DNA of 54,401 nt from NCBI GenBank assembly GCA_020847715.1, contig JADLBM010000013.1, forward strand, positions 1 to 54,401, given 5' to 3'. Below, one piece after another: positions 38,466-47,404 of this stretch (its first letter is position 1; each line of letters starts with the position of its first letter). Position numbers and translations under genes: made by a program. The notes beneath the pieces were generated by a model, which was given only the letters and a program-made list of their open reading frames with translations, searched no databases and was not told the origin of the DNA. Source of the stretch: Candidatus Yanofskyibacteriota bacterium. Its GTDB lineage: Bacteria; Patescibacteriota; Minisyncoccia; 2-02-FULL-40-12; GWA2-44-9.

Positions 38466-40886
38466 TTATGCGGAAAAACGAGACTGGATTTCGGCCTCGA
38501 CTTCTGCGCGCGGACGACTGTAGCGCAGACGGCTGACCTCAATGAGTGTATCACGGACCGCGTCATTTCCTTTTCCAAAGACCAGCTCCGTGAGCGCACG
38601 CATGTTGGTAGGTCGCGCTACCTGTCCGCCGACCAGCATGCTCACATACGCATTAAAGTTGTCGATGTTCGCAACATCCGCTGGTGAGAAGACAGGATCG
38701 AACTTCGTCTTCAGGAGCGGGCTCTCCGCGTCTTCCGGACTCACACGGAAGACAACCATTGTTCCGACATTCCCGAACACCGAATCGCGGATCTGCTCGT
38801 CGAGCTGCTTGATGAACTGGTGCGCCATGATGAGGCAGAGGCGATACTTGCGAGCCTCCGCGAGGATGACCGAAATGCTCTGCGTGGTGATGTTCTGAAA
38901 CTCATCCATGTAGACATAGTGGTCCGGAAGGTCAGAACGGTTGGTGTCGCGCGCAAGCGCTGCGCGACGCAGCTTTCCGACGATAACCATCCCCAGCAGG
39001 TTCGCGTTCAGGTCACCGATCTTTCCCTTCGCGAGATTCACGACAAGAATCTTCTTCCCCTCAATGACCTCCTTGAAATCAATCGCGCTCCGCGGCTGGT
39101 TGATGATGGGACGGAGGAAGTCGTTGCTCGTGAATGCGTCGATTTTACTGGTCACATATCCGGCAAAGTTCGAGAGCGACTGCTCACCCGTCGTTTTGGT
39201 GGCTTCCAGCTCCCAGAACTGCTTCACGATTTGATTGGTCTCGTGCGCGAGGAGGTCGTTGCGGAACGCCTCATCAATGAAGACGCGCGACATATCCGCC
39301 AGCGTCGCCACGCGCCGATCGGTGTTATCGAGGAGCAAGAACATCGCATTCTTGAAGTACCGCTCGAACTGCGGCCCGCCCGTTTCCTTCAGGTCGTAGA
39401 GCTTGGACATAATCTCAAACATCTCGTCGATGATGAGTGTTTTGTCCTGCGGATTCTTGGGATCGTACTCGAGCATGTTGAGCCCCATCGGGTGCTCGGT
39501 GTCGGATGGATCAAAGAAGATCACATCTTCCGCCCGTTCTTTGGGGACATTCGCCAACACCCACTGCGCCAGTGACCCGTGCGGATCGATGACCGTGAGT
39601 CCAGCACCCGCCTGCATATCTTGCACAATCATGGACTGCATCGTGACCGATTTACCGGTGCCGGTCTGTCCGATGATGTACATGTGGCGACGCCGATCTT
39701 CCGCCCCGAGCCGGAGCGTCGTCTGCTGGCCATGGTAGTCGTTAAGCCCGAATGCGACACCGGACGCCGGAATTCCCGACGGCGGCTCGGCGGTTTTGAA
39801 CGATGCGAATTTCACCTTCGGAAGCACCGCGGAGCTGACCGGAAAATGCCACACGCTCGTGAGTTCCTCGCTCGAGAGCGGAATGCTCTGCCCACTCTCG
39901 AATAACCGAAATGCATAGTTGAACGAAAGTCGCTCAAGCGCACGCCCCTCCGCGCGTTTGAACGAGAAGGTGTTCATGTCAGGGGTCGCGAACTGCGCGA
40001 ACGCCCCAACAACATCGTCGAGAATCTGCCGCGCTCGCTCGGGCGTTTGGGCCGAGGTGAGCACTCGCATATTGCAATCAAACAGCGGCCGCGAGGCTTT
40101 GCTCTGGAGCGCGCGGATGAGTTTACTCTCGAACTCGGTCGCGACCTTTGGCGGCTCAATGACCGCGTTGGCTTCCTTTTCTTGCTCCTTCTTGGGCGGG
40201 TTCTTCGCAAGTTTCAGCGCTTTCTCAAAATCGTTCCCCGCTTGCATCTGGCGGGCGGTGTCCTGCGCAAGCTTTCGGATGCGCCCCTCACTGGACGGCC
40301 GCACAATGACTTGAAACGCTGCGCCCTCCCCTTCCTGCTCGAGGCGCGACAACGAACCCGCGATGGGCCCGAGTGGGTCTGAGGGGAGGTCGGTGTAGGT
40401 GCCGATGGGAAGGATGGACTCTTTCTGAAGCTCGAAGAAACCTCCCGCGGCGGCGCCTGCGGGGTTGAAGACATTGTAGTCAGGAGCGCGCTGGATCTGC
40501 GCCGCCGGAAATACGCCGTGCACCTGCTTTTCAAAATTGTCCGCGAACTTCGCGGGCACCGCGACATAGAAATGGATCTGCTCCCCCACATGGTGTACCG
40601 CCATTTCGAGGGCGATGTAGGGGTCGCCGTACAGGAATTTGTTCCAGCCCTTTGTATTCAGGGTGGCGATGGACGCATACAACTGCTCCATCACTGCGAT
40701 GAGCTTTTTATCGTCGGTTGCGGCCTGCCCCTGCGGCGCGAACCGCGGCAACTGGAACGAGAGAAGCGTGAGGTCCAGCGAACGGGCAATGGCGCCCTTC
40801 GTCCGGACGGAGTTCAGCATGATGAGCGCCGCCACCCCGAGGATGAGGAGGACGAACGCGAGCGCGATGAGCAGTGGTACGGACAT
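38466..40886 (-). CDS. VirB4/HerA-like ATPase (type IV secretion or pilus)
   Basis: 806 residues: N-terminal helix (about 5-25), a long extracatalytic region (about 60-370), then the motor. Walker A is IIGQTGTGKSVTMQ, followed by GLTVIDPHGSLAQWVL, Walker B VYMDEFQNI, and the arginine-type VSPEDAESPLLKTKF region. The NTPase half resembles TraC/TraG-type conjugative DNA-transfer ATPases common in CPR genomes, where they may serve DNA uptake or pili. The 133-residue gene is seven bases upstream, so they form a pair. No other mating-pair genes lie in the window. Confidence 0.82.
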   Translation of the reverse strand: MSVPLLIALAFVLLILGVAALIMLNSVRTKGAIARSLDLTLLSFQLPRFAPQGQAATDDKKLIAVMEQLYASIATLNTKGWNKFLYGDPYIALEMAVHHVGEQIHFYVAVPAKFADNFEKQVHGVFPAAQIQRAPDYNVFNPAGAAAGGFFELQKESILPIGTYTDLPSDPLGPIAGSLSRLEQEGEGAAFQVIVRPSSEGRIRKLAQDTARQMQAGNDFEKALKLAKNPPKKEQEKEANAVIEPPKVATEFESKLIRALQSKASRPLFDCNMRVLTSAQTPERARQILDDVVGAFAQFATPDMNTFSFKRAEGRALERLSFNYAFRLFESGQSIPLSSEELTSVWHFPVSSAVLPKVKFASFKTAEPPSGIPASGVAFGLNDYHGQQTTLRLGAEDRRRHMYIIGQTGTGKSVTMQSMIVQDMQAGAGLTVIDPHGSLAQWVLANVPKERAEDVIFFDPSDTEHPMGLNMLEYDPKNPQDKTLIIDEMFEIMSKLYDLKETGGPQFERYFKNAMFLLLDNTDRRVATLADMSRVFIDEAFRNDLLAHETNQIVKQFWELEATKTTGEQSLSNFAGYVTSKIDAFTSNDFLRPIINQPRSAIDFKEVIEGKKILVVNLAKGKIGDLNANLLGMVIVGKLRRAALARDTNRSDLPDHYVYMDEFQNITTQSISVILAEARKYRLCLIMAHQFIKQLDEQIRDSVFGNVGTMVVFRVSPEDAESPLLKTKFDPVFSPADVANIDNFNAYVSMLVGGQVARPTNMRALTELVFGKGNDAVRDTLIEVSRLRYSRPRAEVEAEIQSRFSA

Positions 40887-40892
40887 GAATAA

Positions 40893-41294
40893 CTACGGAG
40901 CGACTTCCACCTTCTTGCGGTTGAGCAGCTCCTGATGCAGTTGATCTGCCAAAAGATCGTGGAACGCATCCACGAGAGCGGGGTTTTCGGTCTTGATAGC
41001 CTGATCGAGCGCGGCCTGAAGCCCTTGGGTAAATGCTACATTCACCAACTCCTGCACCTGCGCGGCAAGCGCCGGATCCTGCCAGCTGGGCACCTCTGTG
41101 GCGGGAGTGTTCACGGATGGCGCGGGTTGGTACCCCGGCACCGCTTCCGCAATCTGCTCACCGACCGCCGCATGCACTTCGTTGCGCTCATAGGGCGCAG
41201 CGGTGTCCGCTCCCGATTCTGCTCGCTTCGCCGCAATCTGCTGCTCAAGCGCAGCAATCTGGCTCTGGAGTGCCTCAATATTCGTTTCGGTCAT
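40893..41294 (-). CDS. Small acidic coiled-coil partner of the VirB4-like ATPase
   Basis: 133 residues. N-terminal coiled coil (ALQSQIAALEQQIAAKRAE, about 8-27), Pro-rich linker, and a helical end with repeated Leu/Ala (QVQELVNVAFTQGLQAALDQAIK; DAFHDLLADQLHQELL). No signal. Its place immediately upstream of the ATPase suggests an adaptor or partner. A TATACT box lies seven bases before the ATG. Confidence 0.7.
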   Translation of the reverse strand: MTETNIEALQSQIAALEQQIAAKRAESGADTAAPYERNEVHAAVGEQIAEAVPGYQPAPSVNTPATEVPSWQDPALAAQVQELVNVAFTQGLQAALDQAIKTENPALVDAFHDLLADQLHQELLNRKKVEVAP

Positions 41295-41301
41295 ATAGAG
41301 T

Positions 41302-41310
41302 AGTATACCA
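41302..41310 (-). promoter_or_regulatory. Extended -10 (TGgTATACT) of the VirB4 operon
   Basis: Seven bases before the ATG at 41294; faces away from the glycosyltransferase promoter 36 bases off. Confidence 0.6.
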
Positions 41311-41345
41311 CAGCGCCTTCTGTGGACAGAGATATGCGCCCACAG

Positions 41346-41354
41346 TGGTACACT
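41346..41354 (+). promoter_or_regulatory. Extended -10 (TGgTACACT), leaderless GTG start
   Basis: Six bases before the GTG at 41361. Together with 41302-41310 it makes two divergent leaderless promoters in 67 bases. Confidence 0.65.
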
Positions 41355-41360
41355 AGAGAG

Positions 41361-42929
41361 GTGAAACGAACCGAGATCGTCGTTCTTCTCCTCATTCTCG
41401 CCACAGCGATAGGATTTCGCTTCGTCGGACTCGCCACCACGCCGCCCGGGCTCTACCCCGATGAGGCGATGAACGGCAACAACGCGCTCAACGCGATACG
41501 CACCGGCGACTACAAGATTTTCTACCCCGAAAATAACGGGCGCGAGGGCCTCTTCATCAACCTTCAGTCGATTGCCATACGCATCTTTGGAAACACCCCC
41601 TTCGCGCTTCGCTCGGTATCAGCGCTCATCGGTGTCCTCACGGTGCTCGGCGTCTACCTCTTGGCCCGCCGCATGTTCGATGACTGGCGCCTCGCCGCGA
41701 TGGCGGCGTTCCTCATGGCGACCGGTTTCTGGCATGTAAACTTTTCGCGCATCGGATTCCGCGCCATCCTCTCGGCATGCACCGCGGTCTGGGGTTTCTA
41801 CTACCTCTACAAGGGCATTGAAACTCATCGCCTGTGGCACTGGGGTCTCGCGGGGCTCTGGTTTGGCCTCGGCTTCCACACCTACATCGCGTTCCGTATT
41901 CTGCCGGTCGCAGTCATCCTCACCCTCGGCGCATACTGGCTTTCTCTCCGCGCCGTGTTCAGCCACGGGAAATACGCACACGCCCGCCACCAGATGCTCG
42001 GCGGCGCGGCGCTCATGGTCGGCGTTCTGATTCTCGTTCTGCTACCAATGGCAGCGCATTTCTACGCGAATCCGCAGGACCTCATCGGCCGCACCGCGAA
42101 AGTATCGGTGTGGGCAAGTGAGAACCCGTGGACCACGCTCGGCATCACAGCCGCTAAGACGCTCGGCATGTTCTTCGTGTATGGCGACACCAATTGGCGC
42201 CACAACATTGCCGGACAGCCGATCCTCTTCTGGCCCGTCGCGGCCCTGTTCGCAGTTGGACTCCTCCACACGCTCTGGCGCTTCGTGCATTCATGGCGAA
42301 CCCGCGGCTACCCAAGCACCGTGCAGACGCTCCTGCTCTCATGGTTCGTTGTCGGACTCGCACCCGCCATCCTCTCCCCTGAAGGCGCGCCACATGCCCT
42401 CAGAGCCCTCCTCGTGGCCCCTGCGGTGTACATGATGGCAGGTGTGGGCCTCCACTGGCTTGCGCTCTCGCTTGAGCGCTGGTACGGCGCCAACGACCAC
42501 CGCCAGATCTGCCTCCCCATGCGCCATCTTCCCGGCAGCTCCGGCCACCGCATGTGCGCCGACCGAAGCACGGTTGTTGTCACCTTTGCCGTAGTCGTCT
42601 TCCTCATCGCCGTCGGATTCTCCGATGCACGGCGCTACTTTGTCGAATGGGGTAATAACCCTGCTGTCGCAAGCGAGTTCACGGCGCACTATCTGCCCAT
42701 CGCCGCCCGCCTCCGGGCGGCTCCACCGGCAACGCTCAAGTATGTAGTCGTGACCCGCGGCGATGTGCTCGTCAACGGCGTACCGATGTCGGCACAGACA
42801 GTTATGTACCTCACTGATTCCTGGCAACCAGCGCAGCAGCGCGAGCACAACATCTACTACCTCTCCGCAGAACAGTTCAAACAGCACGCCTACCCGCGTG
42901 GGGCGATGGTCATTCAACTCGACCCATGA
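41361..42929 (+). CDS. PMT/ArnT-type membrane glycosyltransferase 1
   Basis: 522 residues from GTG (KRTEIVVLLLILATAIGFRF). GT-C fold: about 11 helices, with the catalytic acidic motif in the first outer loop, PPGLYPDEAMNGNNA (about 32-46), and NNGREGLFINLQSI. The C-terminal soluble part has VVVTRGDVLVNGVPMSAQT. Such enzymes move sugars from lipid-phosphate donors to proteins or lipids outside the membrane. Overlaps the next gene by four bases (ATGA). Confidence 0.85.
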   Translation: MKRTEIVVLLLILATAIGFRFVGLATTPPGLYPDEAMNGNNALNAIRTGDYKIFYPENNGREGLFINLQSIAIRIFGNTPFALRSVSALIGVLTVLGVYLLARRMFDDWRLAAMAAFLMATGFWHVNFSRIGFRAILSACTAVWGFYYLYKGIETHRLWHWGLAGLWFGLGFHTYIAFRILPVAVILTLGAYWLSLRAVFSHGKYAHARHQMLGGAALMVGVLILVLLPMAAHFYANPQDLIGRTAKVSVWASENPWTTLGITAAKTLGMFFVYGDTNWRHNIAGQPILFWPVAALFAVGLLHTLWRFVHSWRTRGYPSTVQTLLLSWFVVGLAPAILSPEGAPHALRALLVAPAVYMMAGVGLHWLALSLERWYGANDHRQICLPMRHLPGSSGHRMCADRSTVVVTFAVVVFLIAVGFSDARRYFVEWGNNPAVASEFTAHYLPIAARLRAAPPATLKYVVVTRGDVLVNGVPMSAQTVMYLTDSWQPAQQREHNIYYLSAEQFKQHAYPRGAMVIQLDP

Positions 42930-44722
42930 ACTTCCGCCGACTCCACCTTCAGGCCTCTTGGGTCGCCGTTGCGGTCGTGGTTATCGCGCTCGCATTCATG
43001 GCCGCCAGCTCGTGGAACGATTCCCTTATCGTCGATGAAGTTCCCCACATCGGCGCGGGATACTCATACGCTCGAAAGCTCGACATGCGCCTCAATCCGG
43101 AGCACCCACCACTGGTGAAAGATCTCGCCGGTCTCGCGCTCCTTGCCCTACCTCTCAATGAGCGGGCATTCACACTCCCACAGTGGACCGATCAGGTGAA
43201 CGGCCAGTGGACCTTCGGCCGCGCCCTCATCTTCGATTCCGGCAACAACGCCAACCTCATCACCCAAGTCGCCCGCCTCCCTATGCTCGGCGTATTCCTG
43301 CTTGGCGCATGGCTTATGTGGACATGGGCGCGCAAACGCTCCGGAGAAACCAGCGCACTCATCGCGACTGCGCTCTATGCATTCTCGCCAACCATCATGG
43401 CGCATGCGCGATTTGTGACCACCGATACGGCTGCCGCGGTTGGCGTGCTTGCCGCGACCTACTTTTTCCTGCAATTCCTCCGCGCACCCACCCGCTACTC
43501 GTTCGCGTGGTCTGCGCTCTCGCTCGGCCTCGCGCTCCTCGCAAAGTTCAACACGGTTCTCCTCGGTCCGTTCTTTGTCATCATTGCGCTCTTGTACGGA
43601 CTCGATGGGAAGCTCGGCTCCCACGCTGCATGGCGGCGCGCGGTGCGCCTGTTCGGCCTTACTGCCGCGGTCGGGGCAACCGCCTTCGCAGCGGTCGTGT
43701 GGCCGTTCTACATCGTCCACACATGGAACTATCCTCCTACTCGCCAGCTGGCCGACACGCAAGCAATCCTCAGGGGTCACTCCGATTCCCTTCTTAAGGA
43801 TGCGATTCTCTGGGCCGCCGACAAGCCGCTCATCCGAGGCGCTGGACACTGGGCGTTGGGGCTTGCGATGGTGCAGCAGCGCAGTGCGGGCGGAAACACC
43901 ATCTACTGGATGGGACGCGTTGTAACGAAAGGCGGTCCGGGATATTTCCCTACCGTCTACTTCCTGAAGGAGCCTCTCGCGTGGTGGCTTCTGGCATCGA
44001 TTGCACTCACCGCACTCATCTTCCATCACCGGCGGCGCCGTGGCGAGTATGTGCGCGGGCACTGGTGGTCCAACAACTTCGACGAATGGGTCTGGCTCCT
44101 GTGGCTCGCCATCTACTGGACCATTAGCATCCGGAGCACGCTCAACATCGGCGTACGCCACCTCCTGCCCGTGTATCCGTTCGCCATACTGTTGGTATCG
44201 GGGCGTCTCGCGGTACTCATTGAGTGGCTCCGCGCAAATGACCGAAGGCGCTGGCACATCGCCTCGGGTGTCATCGCCCTCCTGCTAGGCTGGTACAGCT
44301 TCGAGGCTATCAATGCATGGCCCGCATCGCTGAGCTACTTCAATCAAATCGCCGGAGGTCCGTCGGGCGGCTACCGGTTCGTTGCTGACAGCAACCTCGA
44401 CTGGGGACAGGACCTCAAGCGTCTTGGACAGTGGGCGCAGGCAAACAATGTACCGGCAATCTCGCTCGACTACTTCGGCTGGGCGGACCCCACTTACTAC
44501 CTGAAAGAACGGTATGTATGGACGACCGGCAACATCTGGAAGGACGCAAAGGACTTTGCCCGCCGGAATACTACCGACGGATGGATCGCCATCTCGGCGA
44601 CATTCTTCCAAGAGGCAACGAACCGTCCAAAGCCAAGCGATAGCACCTACCGCTGGCTTCTGGACTACCCGACAGAAACCGTTATCGGAAACTCGATCTT
44701 CGTGTGGCATATCACGAGATAG
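42926..44722 (+). CDS. PMT/ArnT-type membrane glycosyltransferase 2
   Basis: 598 residues. GT-C features: DSLIVDEVPHIGAGYSYA in the first loop (Asp-Glu at about 38-39), NPEHPPLVKDLAGLALL, about 11 helices, and a soluble end with FVADSNLDWGQDLKRL, typical of phospholipid carrier-dependent glycosyltransferases. Coupled to glycosyltransferase 1, so the pair probably decorates the same surface molecule (for example the repeat lipoprotein or pilin; inference). Confidence 0.87.
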   Translation: MNFRRLHLQASWVAVAVVVIALAFMAASSWNDSLIVDEVPHIGAGYSYARKLDMRLNPEHPPLVKDLAGLALLALPLNERAFTLPQWTDQVNGQWTFGRALIFDSGNNANLITQVARLPMLGVFLLGAWLMWTWARKRSGETSALIATALYAFSPTIMAHARFVTTDTAAAVGVLAATYFFLQFLRAPTRYSFAWSALSLGLALLAKFNTVLLGPFFVIIALLYGLDGKLGSHAAWRRAVRLFGLTAAVGATAFAAVVWPFYIVHTWNYPPTRQLADTQAILRGHSDSLLKDAILWAADKPLIRGAGHWALGLAMVQQRSAGGNTIYWMGRVVTKGGPGYFPTVYFLKEPLAWWLLASIALTALIFHHRRRRGEYVRGHWWSNNFDEWVWLLWLAIYWTISIRSTLNIGVRHLLPVYPFAILLVSGRLAVLIEWLRANDRRRWHIASGVIALLLGWYSFEAINAWPASLSYFNQIAGGPSGGYRFVADSNLDWGQDLKRLGQWAQANNVPAISLDYFGWADPTYYLKERYVWTTGNIWKDAKDFARRNTTDGWIAISATFFQEATNRPKPSDSTYRWLLDYPTETVIGNSIFVWHITR

Positions 44723-44744
44723 AAAGGACGGAAGAAAAGAAGAT

Positions 44745-44775
44745 AAAAAGAAAGACCCTCCGTTCGGAGGGTCTT
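44745..44775 (-). terminator. Terminator of the structured RNA gene
   Basis: AAGACCCTCC-GAAC-GGAGGGTCTT followed by TCTTTTTA on the minus strand. No plus T tail. Confidence 0.9.
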
Positions 44776-45274
44776 GGGTATGTACCGGCATGAGCCGGCG
44801 ATGAGGCAGGTCCGTGGCGCCTGCGCCGCCACGGAGTACGACCGACAAGCTTTTCGTCGCAACTTCCCTGTCCGCCACTCGGCCCTTCCGCAGGAGGAGG
44901 GCCCGACTTGTATCGCGACGGTTTGACGGGACCCAGTCGGCGCGCTGGCGTGCGCCCGAGTGCGCCGCCTGAGCGCGCCGACTGGGGTACGGCGGATGTT
45001 TTTGCTGCCAGGTACAAAAACCGGATCGTCGGTACGGGCGGAGTACTCTGCTCCATTATCCCCACGAGACCCGGAAAAAGCCAATAATCGGAGAAACTGT
45101 CGCGAACGAGTTCTACCCTGTCTTCTTCTACCGGCACGGAATCGTAATTTCACTGCCTGAATGCTGACTGGTTGTTTCCCGCCCAAAGCGGAAAACGAGG
45201 CGATTATTGGCTTTTTCCGGGGCTCGGAGGTGCTGAGCCCGGAGTATGGAATGTGCTCAAGACCGAAGTCTTGT
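44747..45274 (-). ncRNA. Free-standing structured RNA of unknown class (about 525 nt)
   Basis: A near-perfect promoter (TTGACA-17-TATACT) and a strong terminator bracket a stretch without credible protein. It folds into: a 5' CAAGAC-UUCG-GUCUUG hairpin (45258-45273); GGGCTC/GAGCCC (45220-45240); a perfect 21-bp helix joining 45070-45090 and 45201-45221 around 110 bases; a perfect 15-bp helix 44932-44946 with 44972-44986; CGTCGCGA with TTGCGACG (44913-44920 with 44855-44862, including a G-U only on the minus RNA); CCGTGGCG/CGCCACGG (44812-44834); and CCGGC/GCCGG (44785-44798). No tmRNA, RNase P, SRP or 6S core motif found. Confidence 0.8.
45070..45221. repeat. Perfect 21-bp inverted repeat within the structured RNA
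   Basis: Arms 45070-45090 and 45201-45221 are exact complements containing CCAATAATCG and CGATTATTGG, separated by 110 bases. They stand out as AT-rich arms in a GC-rich region. Confidence 0.9.
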
Positions 45275-45280
45275 ACTGAC

Positions 45281-45309
45281 AGTATATCAGATGGCATCAA
45301 AACTGTCAA
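45281..45309 (-). promoter_or_regulatory. Promoter TTGACA-17-TATACT of the structured RNA gene
   Basis: Consensus -35, exact 17-base spacer and TATACT; predicted first base near 45274. Confidence 0.9.
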
Positions 45310-45351
45310 TGCCTTCGCTCAGTAGCCGCTCCGCGCTCCTCCTCTTCTGCC

Positions 45352-46146
45352 CTATTTGTAGTACACCCTCCCAGCGGTGCGGAGGTCGATGTAGCGAGGC
45401 GCCCATGCGGCGTCGGTCGCCCGTTCGGATAGGAGGACTCCGAGTGTCGAGAGTTGGTCTGCAATGTCGCCGCTCGCGTCCATGTATAGCTCGAACGAAC
45501 GGTCGGTCGCGATACGCATATCGCCGGGAGCGGAATCAGGGAGTGTCGCCCAGCGCGGCCGAATACCGAGAGCGATAAGGCCGTCGGTTGCGGCAAGCAA
45601 GCGTTGGGTCACCTCCTGCGCATCATCAGCACTCGACCGCTCATCGTTCACGAGAAGCAGAAGAGGGCCGCGCGAGGGCACTGCTTCACCCCACTGTGCG
45701 CCTGAGCGGTCATAGTATCGACAAGCATCCCCACGGCACCAGATACCCACCGGTTCCCGTTCGACGACTGAAACCCGCAGGCCATGCGGGTAGACCTTCT
45801 CCACTGCGACCCGCTCGATATTCCCGTAGTGCTCGCGGAGCGCATCACCGACCGCCGTCGTATTGAGAAACAGGATATTCCGCGCGGGCTGAAATATCTG
45901 GAGGGTCCGCTGATCGAGGAGTCCGCCAACCGTGGCTGTCACCGCTTCGTTCCCGATCGCCTGCGCGCCATCGACCGCAATATTGGTGATAGCGAACAGC
46001 GACGAGACAAAAAACACCCAGACGAACGCGCCGCCCACAATAAGAAGCGCGACGCTCCACACGCCGATGCGCAACAGAACGGTGCGCCGATGCGCCTGCG
46101 CGATGGGGTCGCGCGTCGTCGTACGGGTACGGATAGGAACCGCCAT
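45352..46146 (-). CDS. ftsQ: FtsQ/DivIB-like cell-division protein
   Basis: 264 residues from MAVPIRTRTTTRD, eight bases past the serS stop. A short basic cytoplasmic tail, one helix (about 25-48, IGVWSVALLIVGGAFVWVFF), then a POTRA domain (LFAITNIAVDGAQAIGNEAV) and the beta domain of FtsQ (VEKVYPHGLRVSVVEREPVG at about 115-134, WGEAVP). Links septal proteins to the membrane. It ends the lysS-serS-ftsQ run rather than sitting beside mur genes. Confidence 0.8.
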   Translation of the reverse strand: MAVPIRTRTTTRDPIAQAHRRTVLLRIGVWSVALLIVGGAFVWVFFVSSLFAITNIAVDGAQAIGNEAVTATVGGLLDQRTLQIFQPARNILFLNTTAVGDALREHYGNIERVAVEKVYPHGLRVSVVEREPVGIWCRGDACRYYDRSGAQWGEAVPSRGPLLLLVNDERSSADDAQEVTQRLLAATDGLIALGIRPRWATLPDSAPGDMRIATDRSFELYMDASGDIADQLSTLGVLLSERATDAAWAPRYIDLRTAGRVYYK

Positions 46147-46153
46147 AGGAGAA

Positions 46154-47401
46154 TTACGCGGCCCGGATGACCTCGACCCCGCCCATGTAGGGCCGGAGCA
46201 CGTCGGGAACCGTGATGCTGCCGTCAGCGTTCTGGTAGTTCTCGACGATAGCAAGCGGGAAGCGGCTTGAATTCACTGCGGTGCCGTTGAGCGTGTGGAC
46301 CAGTGCGGTCGCACCCTCGGGTGTTCGGTAGCGGATGTTTAGGCGGCGTGATTGGTAGTCGGTGCAGTTGCTCGTACTCGTCACTTCGCCATATCCGTCC
46401 TTCATGACCATCCATGCTTCAATATCATACTTCCGGTACGCCGGACCACCGAGATCCCCCGCGGCGGTATCAATGACCTGATAGGGAAGCTTCAGCCCGT
46501 CACAGATTTCACGCTCGATGCTCACCAACTCTTCGTGGAGCTGCTCGCTCTGTTCGGGCGTGCAATAGATGAACATTTCCAGCTTGGTAAACTGGTGGAC
46601 ACGGTAGAGCCCCTTGGACACGCGCCCGTATGCGCCCGCTTCAGTGCGGAAACAATGCGACAAGGCAACATACTTCTTCGGGCCGGCGGACAAATCGAGA
46701 ATCTCGTCGGCGTGGTATCCGCCCATGGTGATTTCTGCAGTACCGATAAGCGAGAGATCGCTCTGCTCGATGGAATAGACCTGCGTTTCGGGACCACGCG
46801 GATTGAATCCGATGCCCGACAGGATGGAATCCTTGGCCATGTCAGGCGTCTCCATGAGCCGATAGCCATGCTTTGTGACAACATCGATGCCGTAGCTGAT
46901 GAGCGCACGGTTCAGGCGCACCAATGCATCGCTGCTGAAGTATGATTTTGAACCGGCAACCTTGGCGCCACGTTCGAAGTCAACGAGTCCGAGGTCGAGG
47001 AGAAGCGCTTCATGGTCGCGCGCCGGAAAATCGAACACCGGCGGCGTCCCCACGGTGGCAAGCACGCGGTAGTCGCCTTCACCGCCCTGCGGAACATCGG
47101 GATGGGTGAGGTTCGGCACACGGAGCAGAAGGAACCGGTACTCTTCGGTCACATTTGCCAAATCGGACTCAAGCACCTGAAGCTGCTCCCCAACTTCGCG
47201 CATGCGCACGATCTCCTCATCGGTCGGCTTTGTCTTCGAGCCCCGATTGCGGACCGCGCGAAGCTCGTCTGCCTTCGCAACGAGGGCGCGGCGCCGTTCA
47301 TCGATCTCGAGAAGCTTCGTAATGTCGATAGCAACTCCCCTGCGGGTGCAATTCTCCTGCACCTCCGCCGCGTGTTCCCGAATGTAGTTAATGTCGAGCA
47401 T
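46154..47401 (-). CDS. serS: Seryl-tRNA synthetase
   Basis: 415 residues. N-terminal antiparallel coiled coil (about 28-100) for tRNA-Ser, then class II motifs: GTAEITMGGYHADEI, motif 2 FRTEAGAYGRVSKGLYRVHQF, TSNCTDYQSRRLNIRYR, and motif 3 NGTAVNSSRFPLAIVENYQ. Charges tRNA-Ser. The ATG is four bases from the lysS stop, so it is coupled to lysS. Confidence 0.96.
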   Translation of the reverse strand: MLDINYIREHAAEVQENCTRRGVAIDITKLLEIDERRRALVAKADELRAVRNRGSKTKPTDEEIVRMREVGEQLQVLESDLANVTEEYRFLLLRVPNLTHPDVPQGGEGDYRVLATVGTPPVFDFPARDHEALLLDLGLVDFERGAKVAGSKSYFSSDALVRLNRALISYGIDVVTKHGYRLMETPDMAKDSILSGIGFNPRGPETQVYSIEQSDLSLIGTAEITMGGYHADEILDLSAGPKKYVALSHCFRTEAGAYGRVSKGLYRVHQFTKLEMFIYCTPEQSEQLHEELVSIEREICDGLKLPYQVIDTAAGDLGGPAYRKYDIEAWMVMKDGYGEVTSTSNCTDYQSRRLNIRYRTPEGATALVHTLNGTAVNSSRFPLAIVENYQNADGSITVPDVLRPYMGGVEVIRAA

Positions 47402-47404
47402 AGA

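Noticed and set aside
44747-45274. tmRNA or RNase P RNA
   Set aside because: No tRNA-like ends, no tag ending in LAA-stop, no GAGGAAAGTCC or ACAGAA core.
44665-45309. 214- and 141-residue minus ORFs across the structured RNA
   Set aside because: They run through the terminator and promoter, are basic and low in hydrophobic order, and lack ribosome sites. The region behaves as an RNA gene.
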